The translations under genes and the position numbers were made by a program. This document shows, one piece after another, positions 1 to 7,161 of a stretch of 39,025 bases of DNA. The stretch's first letter is position 1. Every line of letters starts with the position of its first letter. Origin of the DNA: Chromobacterium alkanivorans (lineage in GTDB: Bacteria; Pseudomonadota; Gammaproteobacteria; Burkholderiales; Chromobacteriaceae). Under the pieces are notes generated by a model. The model was not told the DNA's origin. It made no database searches and saw nothing but the letters and a program-made list of their open reading frames with translations. Location: positions 1 through 39,025 of the forward strand of contig NZ_JAFHKL010000023.1 in NCBI RefSeq assembly GCF_016937655.1. Direction: 5' to 3'.

Positions 1-1
1 C

Positions 2-883
2 AGTTCGGAGGCGGTGGGGCAGGACCAGAACATCGATGTGAAAGGGACTTCGACCTCGGTTACCGGCGCGTCGATCAAGTTCACCGGCGTATCGGTGTCC
101 TTCACCGGCCTGTCGGCCAGCTTCACCGGGGTGTCGACCAATTTCACCGGCGTCTCCACCAGCTTCATTGGAGTGTCGACCAGCTTTACCGGCGTCTCCA
201 CCGGCTTCACCGGGGTGTCCACCGGCTTTACCGGCGTGTCCACCAGCTTCGTCGGGGTCTCGACGAGTTTCATCGGGGTGTCCACCAGCTTTACCGGCGT
301 GTCCACCAGCCTGACCGGTACCCGCACTTCGGTGACCGGCACCTCGCAGGGCATGACCGGCATTTCTTGCTCGATGACCGGCACCAGCGTGTCGGCCACC
401 GGCATGTCGCAAAGCATGATCGGAGTGTCGTCCTCTTATACCGGCACTTCCACCAGCGTCACCGGCAGCAAGATGTCGGTGACCGGCAGCTCCAAGAGCG
501 TGATTGGCACCTCGATGTCGGACACCGGCACCTCGATCAGCGTGACTGGCACCGATATGTCGACCACAGGCAGCGCCACCAAGGTGGTCGGCAGCAAGAT
601 GTCCACCACCGGGTCCGACGCCAGCGTCACCGGCTGTTCGGTGTCCACCACCGGCGCTTCGGTCAAGCTGGTGGGCAGCGACACCTCGCTGACCGGCTCC
701 GAAACCAAGGCGGTGGGCAGCAAGATGTCCAGCACCGGTTCCAGCGTCAGCTCGGTGGGCTCGGAAGTCAGCAGCACCGGCTTCAGCAGCTCCACCACCG
801 GTTTCAAATACTCCTACACCGGCGCGTCCTACTCGGACACCGGCGTGGATCTGAAAAAAGTCGGCATGGAGGTCAAAAGCTGA
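2..883 (+). CDS. vgrG: VgrG-like T6SS spike protein, C-terminal part (5' end outside window)
   Basis: The frame is open from the first bases of the window, so this is the 3' end of a longer gene. A GTG at 14 is only an internal codon. The visible 293 residues begin with a short Ser/Gln/Asp-rich stretch and then form about 40 heptapeptides of the type [T/V/I]-G-x-x-x-S-x. Gly recurs every seventh residue without a single slip to the stop codon. Such Gly-spaced short repeats are typical of the triple-stranded beta-helix at the C-terminus of VgrG and T4 gp5 spikes. The following genes (DUF2169, pentapeptide proteins, DUF3540, DUF4150 PAAR-like, tssJKLM) make a VgrG assignment very likely. The diagnostic gp27/gp5 core is not visible, so another repetitive T6SS tail protein cannot be excluded. 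The stop codon shares one base with the next start (TGATG). Confidence 0.72.
   Translation, partial: SSEAVGQDQNIDVKGTSTSVTGASIKFTGVSVSFTGLSASFTGVSTNFTGVSTSFIGVSTSFTGVSTGFTGVSTGFTGVSTSFVGVSTSFIGVSTSFTGVSTSLTGTRTSVTGTSQGMTGISCSMTGTSVSATGMSQSMIGVSSSYTGTSTSVTGSKMSVTGSSKSVIGTSMSDTGTSISVTGTDMSTTGSATKVVGSKMSTTGSDASVTGCSVSTTGASVKLVGSDTSLTGSETKAVGSKMSSTGSSVSSVGSEVSSTGFSSSTTGFKYSYTGASYSDTGVDLKKVGMEVKS
44..880 (+). repeat. Array of about 40 in-frame 21-bp units coding a Gly-spaced heptapeptide
   Basis: Each 21-base unit encodes one heptapeptide. Early units are close to T-G-V-S-T-S-F, for example at about 120-310. Later units are more divergent and rich in Ser, Thr, Lys and Met. The glycine codons keep exact 21-base spacing over about 830 bases, so all copy-number change has been by whole units. 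It is a protein-coding repeat, not a CRISPR array, because there are no unique spacers. Confidence 0.9.
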
Positions 884-3099
884 TGCCCTTGCGTCATATC
901 AAACCCCAGGCGGCGCTCGTGTCCTCGTCGCGCACCCAGATCGGCGCTCAAGCCATGTTGCGCGTCGGCGTCGGCATCGGCTTCCGCCTGAGCGATCCCT
1001 TCATCCTGGCGCACGAGGCCGCGTGCTGGGAGGCGATCAAGGCCGCGGACCCGGCGCTGCCGCTGTTCGAACCGGCGATGCCCAAGCTGCGCGCGGAATG
1101 GCTGCTGCTGGGCAGCGCGCATTATCGCGGCGCGGCGTCGGGCGCCGGCGCGCTGGACTGGCTGGCCGAAGCCGAGCTGGGCGGCGTGCGCAAGATCGCC
1201 AGCTGCCGGGCGCGGCCGCGGCTGGACGGCGGCCGCGCCGAGGCCAGCCTGGCGCTGGACCCGCGCCAGGCCGCCGCCGGCCTGCAAGGCGAAAACCCTT
1301 TCGGCCAGCGCCACGCGGCGCCGCCCTTGCAGCGGGTCCGCGGTTTGAGCGTGAGCCCGGCGCCGCTGGCGGCGATGGGGCCGCTGGGCAGCGACTGGCC
1401 GGAGCGCCGCCAATGGCAGCCGCGCTTCGCCGGCTCGCCGCAGGCGATGGCGGACGACGGCAGCCATATGGGCTGGCCGGCGGCCACCGACCTGCGTTTT
1501 TTCCAGCAGGCGGCGCCGGATCAATGGTCGGATCAGGCGTGCTGGCCGGAGCAAGCGCCGTATCTGCTCAACGGTTTTCGCGGCGGCGAGATCCAGGGCC
1601 GGCTGCCGGCCTTGCGGCCGCTGCTGCTGGCCGGTCGCGGCGACGGCCCGCTGGACGAGCGGCCGGAGCTGGCGCTGCAGACGGTGTGGCTGCTGCCGGA
1701 CGCGGATCTGGGCGTGATGTGGTGGAACGGCTTCCTGCCCTTGGACTATGTGCTGGACGACGGCGTAGGCCGGCTGGCGCTGGGCTTCAAGGACGCCGCC
1801 GAAGCGGAGCGGCCGGAGGCGCTGGCCGCCTTCGCCGAACGCCGCGCGCGGCTGGACGACCAGGACCCGCTGCTGCTGGCCGATCACGCGCTGATGCCGG
1901 ACCCCGCGCGCGGCTGGGTCTGGGAACAGATACTCGATTCCGCCGACCACCCGCGCTTCGCGCCGCCGCCGCGCGATCGCGCCGAAATCCGCGCGCGGCT
2001 GGAGCGGAGCCACGAGGACTTGCGCGAGGCGCAGGCGGCGCAGACTCGGCTGCAGTCCTTCGTCCGCGCCAATGAAAACGCCTTGGCCGGCCTGCCGCAA
2101 GCGGCGTCCGACGGCGAGGACTGGCGCGCGCGGCTGCAAAGCGAGCGCGGCCCCTGGAGCGAGCTGACCATACGCGACGCCGACCTGAGCGGCCTGGTCT
2201 TCGACGGCCGCGAGCTGAGCCAGATCCGTTTCGAGCGCTGCAAGCTGGACCACGGCCGCTGGCGGCAATGCCGGCTGGAGCAGGTGCAGTTCGTCGATTG
2301 CTCGCTGGCCGGCACCGTGCTGGACGCGGTGCGCTGGAGCGGCGGCGGCCTGAACCGCTGCAATCTGGGCGCCAGCGTCTGGAACGGCGTGGAACTGGCG
2401 CAGCTGGGCATAGAGGATTGCCGGCTGGATGACATCGCGGTCAACGGCGGTGCCTGGCGCGCGGTCACGGTGCAGGGCGAGGGCGGCGCCGGCGGCCGGG
2501 TAGGCCAGCTGCGCTGGGACCAGGTCAACTGGTGCCGGGTGCGCGCCGAGGACTGGCGCTTCACCGGGGTGCAGGCCGACGGCCTGGGCCTGGTGGAATG
2601 CCAGCTGCCGCGCAGCGGCTGGCGGCAGTGCCGGCTGCTGAAGTTCAGCGCGCTGGACACCGATTTGTCCGCCAGCGTCTGGCAGCGCTGCCAGCAGCGC
2701 TTCGGCGTGATGTCGCACGGCAGCTCGCTGCGCCAGGCGCGGCTGGAGGATTGCGAGCTGCTGTCTTGCAGCTGGCAGGAACTGGACGCGGCTCAGCTGC
2801 GGATCGAGCACTGCGCCTGCCCGCAGCTGCACGCGCAAAGGCTGAGCGCGCCGGACTCGCTGTGGCGGGGCTGCGCGCTGGACGGCCTCAACGCCACCCA
2901 CGCCGAGCTGTCGCGCGCGCGCTTCGAAGCCTGCGCCTTGAAGGACGCGCTGTTCTACGGCGCGACCTTGAGCGACAGCCGGATGGAGGGCTGCAATCTG
3001 ATCGACGCCAAAACCGCCTGGATGCGGCCGCCGGCCGGCGGCGGCTGGCGCGGCAATCTGGAAACCGGTCGCCAGGACTGGCCGAGGAGGGCGCAATGA
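883..3099 (+). CDS. DUF2169 domain protein with C-terminal pentapeptide repeats, T6SS-associated
   Basis: 738 aa. The ATG overlaps the vgrG stop by one base, which fixes the start; an open frame continues upstream but lies inside vgrG. Residues about 1-320 resemble DUF2169, a domain found almost only beside VgrG genes. Seen are the P-K-L-R-A-E-W-L-L-L-G segment and, further on, an F-N-Q-like region rich in Trp and Pro ending near a W-W-N-G motif. Residues about 435-725 are pentapeptide-repeat-like units, with hydrophobic or Leu/Phe centres and many Cys and Arg, and should fold as a quadrilateral beta-helix. A helical, charged linker (about 365-430) joins the parts. In known loci such proteins are thought to act as adaptors or chaperones loading cargo on VgrG. 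That role is inferred here. No signal peptide or membrane segment is seen. Confidence 0.8.
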   Translation: MPLRHIKPQAALVSSSRTQIGAQAMLRVGVGIGFRLSDPFILAHEAACWEAIKAADPALPLFEPAMPKLRAEWLLLGSAHYRGAASGAGALDWLAEAELGGVRKIASCRARPRLDGGRAEASLALDPRQAAAGLQGENPFGQRHAAPPLQRVRGLSVSPAPLAAMGPLGSDWPERRQWQPRFAGSPQAMADDGSHMGWPAATDLRFFQQAAPDQWSDQACWPEQAPYLLNGFRGGEIQGRLPALRPLLLAGRGDGPLDERPELALQTVWLLPDADLGVMWWNGFLPLDYVLDDGVGRLALGFKDAAEAERPEALAAFAERRARLDDQDPLLLADHALMPDPARGWVWEQILDSADHPRFAPPPRDRAEIRARLERSHEDLREAQAAQTRLQSFVRANENALAGLPQAASDGEDWRARLQSERGPWSELTIRDADLSGLVFDGRELSQIRFERCKLDHGRWRQCRLEQVQFVDCSLAGTVLDAVRWSGGGLNRCNLGASVWNGVELAQLGIEDCRLDDIAVNGGAWRAVTVQGEGGAGGRVGQLRWDQVNWCRVRAEDWRFTGVQADGLGLVECQLPRSGWRQCRLLKFSALDTDLSASVWQRCQQRFGVMSHGSSLRQARLEDCELLSCSWQELDAAQLRIEHCACPQLHAQRLSAPDSLWRGCALDGLNATHAELSRARFEACALKDALFYGATLSDSRMEGCNLIDAKTAWMRPPAGGGWRGNLETGRQDWPRRAQ

Positions 3100-4175
3100 G
3101 CGCGGCGCGGGAGGACTCGCTGCGCGAGCTGGCCGGGCAACTGCCCGCCGTGGTGGAGGGCCGCCACTTCGACGCGCCGCCGGCGGCGACGCTGAGCCGC
3201 ACCGTCTACATCGACTGCCGTTTCGAGCGCGTGCACTGGCGACAGTGCCGTTTCGAAGAGACGCGCTTCGTCAATTGCCGCTTCGAGGCCAACCGTTTCG
3301 AACGCTGCGTCTGGCGCGAAATGGGTTGCGCCGACAGTCAGTTCGTCGACTGCGTCTGGGAGGAGTGCGAACTGGAGCGGGTGGGCTGGCAGCGGGTGAG
3401 CGCGTCCGGGGCCGAGTGGCGCGGCGGCCGGCAGCGGGACTTTTCCTGCGTGGAGCTGGACGCCGCCGGCTGGCGCTTGAGCGAGGTTCACAGCGCTCAC
3501 GGTTCCTTCGTCGACTGCCGCTTGCGGGAGTGGCAGCTGCAGGGCGGGCGCTGGTCCGACTGCGCCTGGATCCGCAACCAGCTGGACGGCTTCAGCGTGG
3601 AAGGCGCCCAGCTGCACAACTTCATCCACGGCCAGAGCCAGGCCCGGCGCGTGGCGCTGAGCGCCTGCCGCGGCCTGAACGCGCGCTGGATAGATTGCGA
3701 ACTGGAGCATATGGCGCTGGACCACTGCGAGCTGCGGCAGGCGGCCTGGTCGCACAGCGTCTGGAACGGCGGCGCCATCCGCGCCAGCCGGCTCGCCGGC
3801 GCCAGTTTCGACCAGGCGCGGCTGCGGCGGGTGCAGGCGCGCGAGACCGATCTGGAACAGGCCATGTTCGACGGCGCGCGGCTGGAGGATTGCGCCTTCG
3901 AGCAATTGAACGCGCCGCGGCTGTCGCTGCGGCAGGCGCGGCTGGAACAGGTCAATCTGTCCGGCGCCAATCTGCGCGGGCTGGACGCCAGCGGCGCCGC
4001 GCTGCAGTCGGTGAAGCTGTCCGGCTGCGATTGCCGCGGCGGCAGGCTGATAGGCCAGCCGCGCGGCGCATGGAGCGCGGCGGACACCGCCGGCGCGCTG
4101 TTCGACGATAGCAAACTTGAGCAAGACCGGGCCTGGCGGCAACAGGCGCAGCCCGGACCTAGAGGAGCCGCATGA
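3096..4175 (+). CDS. Pentapeptide-repeat protein, T6SS-associated
   Basis: 359 aa. The start ATG overlaps the preceding stop in an ATGA junction, with GAGGAGG about 6 bases upstream. After about 35 residues the whole protein consists of pentapeptide-like units such as D-C-R-F-E and A-N-L-R-G, rich in Cys, Trp, Arg and Glu. The last third (about 230-315) has the most regular A-x-L/F repeats. It resembles the repeat half of the upstream DUF2169 protein without the DUF2169 domain, which suggests an origin by partial duplication. It is probably a cytoplasmic beta-helical scaffold or adaptor for the VgrG/PAAR spike. The exact role is unknown, and no catalytic motif is visible. Confidence 0.8.
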   Translation: MSAAREDSLRELAGQLPAVVEGRHFDAPPAATLSRTVYIDCRFERVHWRQCRFEETRFVNCRFEANRFERCVWREMGCADSQFVDCVWEECELERVGWQRVSASGAEWRGGRQRDFSCVELDAAGWRLSEVHSAHGSFVDCRLREWQLQGGRWSDCAWIRNQLDGFSVEGAQLHNFIHGQSQARRVALSACRGLNARWIDCELEHMALDHCELRQAAWSHSVWNGGAIRASRLAGASFDQARLRRVQARETDLEQAMFDGARLEDCAFEQLNAPRLSLRQARLEQVNLSGANLRGLDASGAALQSVKLSGCDCRGGRLIGQPRGAWSAADTAGALFDDSKLEQDRAWRQQAQPGPRGAA

Positions 4176-4771
4176 TGACATGGATGCAAGAGAGCGCCCT
4201 GGCCTGGGCGGAAACCCCGGCCGAATCGGATCCGGTGCTGCGCGCGCTGCGCGTGGGCGCGAAAACCCCGCGGCCCAGCCAGGAATGGCTGCCGGCGAGG
4301 GTGTGCGCGCAAGGCGAGGGGGAAGGCGAATGGCTGGTCCGCCTGCCGTCCGGCGCGCTGCGCCGGGCGCGCGCCGCCTTCAGCTGCCTGGTGCGGCCGC
4401 AGCGCGGCGACCTGGTGCAGCTGGCGGCGGCGGACGAAGCGTGCTGGGTGCTGGCCATTCTGGAGCGGCCGCAGCCGGCCGGCGTCTGCCGGCTGGAATT
4501 GGGCGCGGCCAGCGTGCAGCTGCACGCCGCGGAACTGCATCTGTGCGCCGACGGCGAACTGAGCCTGAGCGGCCGGCAGCTCAACAGCCGCGCCCAGGCC
4601 ATCTCCACCGCGGCGGAGGAGCGGCAGACCCATATCGGCGGCACCGACGCCGCGCACAGCGGCAGCCTGCTGCTGCACGCGGACCGCCACATGGGGCTGC
4701 ACGCCAAGAGCACGGCGCTGAGTTCGGCTTCGCTGTTGAAGCTGGACGCCGGCCAGATCCACGTAGCTTGA
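4172..4771 (+). CDS. DUF3540 family protein, T6SS-associated
   Basis: 199 aa. The start overlaps the previous stop (ATGATGA, so initiation could be at 4172 or 4175), with AGAGGAG a few bases upstream. It has an N-terminal segment of about 35 residues, then an OB-like beta-rich middle that includes V-R-P-Q-x-G-D-L-V-Q-L at about 74-84 and W-V-L-A-I-L-E-R at about 92-99. The C-terminal part resembles the Ser/Gly-rich ends of VgrG-like beta structures. This layout matches DUF3540 as found between DUF2169/pentapeptide and DUF4150 genes in T6SS loci. Family members have no established activity. A structural role in assembling the spike tip is inferred. Confidence 0.75.
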   Translation: MMTWMQESALAWAETPAESDPVLRALRVGAKTPRPSQEWLPARVCAQGEGEGEWLVRLPSGALRRARAAFSCLVRPQRGDLVQLAAADEACWVLAILERPQPAGVCRLELGAASVQLHAAELHLCADGELSLSGRQLNSRAQAISTAAEERQTHIGGTDAAHSGSLLLHADRHMGLHAKSTALSSASLLKLDAGQIHVA

Positions 4772-4782
4772 GGAGAAACGCG

Positions 4783-5169
4783 ATGTTCGCCAATTGTTCC
4801 GCCGGCGGCATGGCCCTGGCGGCCTCCGACGTCTGCAAGACCCCGCCGCTGGGGATTCCGTCCACCTACGCCAATACCGCCAACAAGCCGGAGGCGGTGC
4901 CGAACGTGCCGACCATCATTTACGCCGGCGGCCCGGTGCACAACCTCAACACCATCATTCCGATGACCCACGGCGACGAGGGCGGTTCGATGGGCGGGGT
5001 GGCCTCCGGCACGGTGGCGGCGCTGTCCCGCCATGTGACCGGCTCCGGCAAGGTGCTGATCCAGGGCGCGCCGCAGACGCGGCTGACCGACACCAATCTG
5101 CCCAATAACCAGAACACCGCCGGGCAGACGGTGGCGCCTTCCCAGACCATCACCATGACCTTGAGCTAA
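4783..5169 (+). CDS. PAAR-like DUF4150 spike-tip protein
   Basis: 128 aa. It starts at the ATG preceded by GAGGAGAAACGCG; the open frame extends far upstream but through other genes. The sequence has the DUF4150 pattern: early M-A-x-x-x-V-C-K-T-P (about 10-21), a P-x-x-Y-x-N region (about 26-32), a central G-D-E-G-G-S-M-G-G-V-x-S-G-T segment (about 64-79) and a late G-x-x-V-L-I-Q-G motif. DUF4150 proteins are PAAR-like cones that sharpen the VgrG spike. Many carry C-terminal toxin domains, but this one ends immediately after the tip domain. Any effector would therefore be non-covalently loaded or encoded outside the window. The stop overlaps the tssJ start (TAATG). Confidence 0.85.
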   Translation: MFANCSAGGMALAASDVCKTPPLGIPSTYANTANKPEAVPNVPTIIYAGGPVHNLNTIIPMTHGDEGGSMGGVASGTVAALSRHVTGSGKVLIQGAPQTRLTDTNLPNNQNTAGQTVAPSQTITMTLS

Positions 5170-5774
5170 TGACGTCCTTTCCCTTTGTCCGGCGCGCGCT
5201 GTTGCTGTGCGCGCTGGCCGGCCTGGCAGGCTGCTCCTCGCTGTTCTCCTCGCGCGGCGACGAGGGACCGCGCCAGCTGCACGTGACCCTGGTGGGCGGC
5301 GGCCAGCTCAACAACAGCGGCGGCGGCCCGCGGCCGGTGCAGGTCTGCCTGTACGTGGTGCGCGAGGCCAACTGGCTGCCGCCTGCCGGGCTGGAGGATT
5401 CCAGCTGCGCCCAGCGCGGCCGCGAGGTGGCGGCCGAATCCCGCCACGTGGTGGCGCCCAACCAGGTGCAGCAAGTGCTGTTGCCGGCCTCCGGCTCGGA
5501 CCCGGTTTGGCTGTTGGCGGACGCGGACTTCGCCAGCAAGCCGCCCGGTTACGCGCCGCTGCGTCTTCGGGTTGACGGCCGCCAACTGATCCATCTGGCG
5601 GTGCTGCTGGAACGCAACCGCATCACCGACGCGCTGCGGCCCGCCGCCGCGCCGCTGGCGGAAGCCGCAGCGGCGGCGGCCCAGGCCGCGCCGCCTTCGC
5701 CGGCCAAACCCGGCCGCAAGCCTTGGCGCAAAACGCGCAAGGCGCCCATCGCCCATCTGGAGGAAAGCCCATGA
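5169..5774 (+). CDS. tssJ: T6SS outer-membrane lipoprotein TssJ (VasD/SciN family)
   Basis: 201 aa. The N-terminus is a lipoprotein signal: positive residues R8-R9, a hydrophobic stretch, and lipobox L19-A20-G21-C22 followed by Ser, which favours the outer membrane. The mature part has the TssJ beta-sandwich pattern, including P-V-Q-V-C-L-Y-V-V (about 53-61). The C-terminal 50 residues are an Ala/Pro-rich then Lys/Arg-rich extension that looks disordered and is longer than in typical TssJ. TssJ anchors the TssL-TssM membrane complex at the outer membrane. The gene starts inside the preceding stop and overlaps tssK by 4 bp. Confidence 0.88.
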   Translation: MTSFPFVRRALLLCALAGLAGCSSLFSSRGDEGPRQLHVTLVGGGQLNNSGGGPRPVQVCLYVVREANWLPPAGLEDSSCAQRGREVAAESRHVVAPNQVQQVLLPASGSDPVWLLADADFASKPPGYAPLRLRVDGRQLIHLAVLLERNRITDALRPAAAPLAEAAAAAAQAAPPSPAKPGRKPWRKTRKAPIAHLEESP

Positions 5775-7132
5775 GCGCTTTGCCGGTAGGACCCGTCGCC
5801 TGGAGCGACGGCATGTTGATAGAAACCCAGCATTTTCAGCAGCAGGAACGCCATCTGGCCCATCAGTTCGGCCTGCGGCTGCGCCAGACCTCCAATCACG
5901 GCTGGGGCTTTTTCCGGCTGGACGTGGACTGCGACGGCCTGGGCCTGGGCCGGCTGGGCCTGCGCGCCGCCGAAGGCGTGCTGCCGGACGGCACCCCGTT
6001 CGCGCTGCCGGCGCACGATCCCTTGCCGGCGCCGCTGGACACCTCGGACGCCCAGGCCGGCGACATCGCCTGCCTGGCGCTGCCGGCCTCCGGTTGCGGC
6101 GGCCCGGAAATGGCCTTCGGCGACGCGCCGGCCGCCGCGCGCTACCACGCCGCCGCCACCGAGGTGCCCGACCTCAGCGTGGGCCTGGACGCGCCGGGCT
6201 CGCCGCGGCGGCTGACGCTGGAAACCGGCCGCATGATGACGCGGCTGTGCTGGCAATCGCAGCTGCGCGCCGACGAAACCGCCTTGCCCTTCGCCCGGGT
6301 GGCCGGGCGCAGCAGCGCGCTGACCCTGCTGCTGGACCCGCGCTTCATCCCGCCGCTGCTGGACAGCCGCGCCCACCAGACGCTGCGCGCGCTGATCGAG
6401 GAGCTGCAAAGCACGCTGCAAGTGCGGCTGGCCGGCAGCGCCGGCTTGCGGCTGCTGTCCGCCGGCGGCGGCCTGGCGGACCTGGTGGAGCTGATGCTGC
6501 GCCAGGGCATCGCCGAATACCGGATGCGATTGGCCCACCTGGACGCCTTCGACCCGCTGCCGCCGGCCTTGCTGTTCCAGGAGCTGATCGGCCTGCTGGG
6601 CCGGCTCAGCGTGCTGCCCGGCGTCGACGAGGCCTTGGCCGAGCGGCAGTTCGCCTATCGGCACGAGGAATTGCAGGCCAGCTTCGAGCCGCTGGCGGCC
6701 ACCTTGCGCTACGCGCTGGCCAGGGTGATCGAAACCCCGGTGCTGCCGCTGAAGTTCGAAGACCGCGGCGACCAGGTCCACGTCTGCGTGGTGGATCGCC
6801 AGTGGAAGCTGCAGAAGATGGTGTTCGCCTTCTCCGCGGCGATGCCGGCGGACAAGCTGCGCCAGTTGCTGCCGCAGCAGGCCAAGCTGGGCGCGGTGGA
6901 GCAGATCCAGAAACTGGTGGACCTGCAATTGCCGGGCGCGCGGCTGATCCCGGCGCCCAATCCGCCGCGCCAGGTGCCGTACTACGCGCAGAGCGTGTAT
7001 TTCGAAGTGGAGTCCAGCGACCCGTTCTGGGCGCAGGCCTTCGCCGGCTCGGCGCTGGCGCTGCGCATCGTCGGGGACTTCCAGGACTTGAGGTTCGAGG
7101 CCTGGGGGCTGCGCGAAGGCAAGGTCGCCTGA
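5771..7132 (+). CDS. tssK: T6SS baseplate protein TssK
   Basis: 453 aa, the usual TssK length. The start at the ATGA overlap with tssJ is preceded by GGAGGAAAG. The N-terminus shows the family signature P-V-x-W-S-D-G-M-L-I-E-x-Q-H-F-Q-Q-Q (about 6-23). The C-terminal head region contains F-A-G-S-A-L-A-L-R near residue 424. TssK is a cytoplasmic trimer that joins the baseplate wedges (TssEFG) to the TssJLM membrane complex. It sits between tssJ and tssL as in many T6SS clusters. Confidence 0.92.
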   Translation: MSALPVGPVAWSDGMLIETQHFQQQERHLAHQFGLRLRQTSNHGWGFFRLDVDCDGLGLGRLGLRAAEGVLPDGTPFALPAHDPLPAPLDTSDAQAGDIACLALPASGCGGPEMAFGDAPAAARYHAAATEVPDLSVGLDAPGSPRRLTLETGRMMTRLCWQSQLRADETALPFARVAGRSSALTLLLDPRFIPPLLDSRAHQTLRALIEELQSTLQVRLAGSAGLRLLSAGGGLADLVELMLRQGIAEYRMRLAHLDAFDPLPPALLFQELIGLLGRLSVLPGVDEALAERQFAYRHEELQASFEPLAATLRYALARVIETPVLPLKFEDRGDQVHVCVVDRQWKLQKMVFAFSAAMPADKLRQLLPQQAKLGAVEQIQKLVDLQLPGARLIPAPNPPRQVPYYAQSVYFEVESSDPFWAQAFAGSALALRIVGDFQDLRFEAWGLREGKVA

Positions 7133-7161
7133 TCGAAAGAAAGCAAAGAGAGTGAACCGCG

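Noticed and set aside
436-807. Minus-strand open frame with a regular Pro-Val-Thr-Leu repeat
   Set aside because: It is only the mirror image of the 21-bp coding repeats in the VgrG tail and has no ribosome binding site.
44-880. CRISPR-like array of about 21-bp repeats
   Set aside because: The repeats are contiguous without spacers, keep one reading frame and encode a Gly-spaced heptapeptide.
829-3096. Long minus-strand open frame (about 755 codons) opposite the DUF2169 gene
   Set aside because: It is an antisense shadow typical of GC-rich coding DNA: its product is Ala/Arg/Gln-rich with no family motif, while the plus strand encodes recognisable domains with overlapping start/stop junctions.
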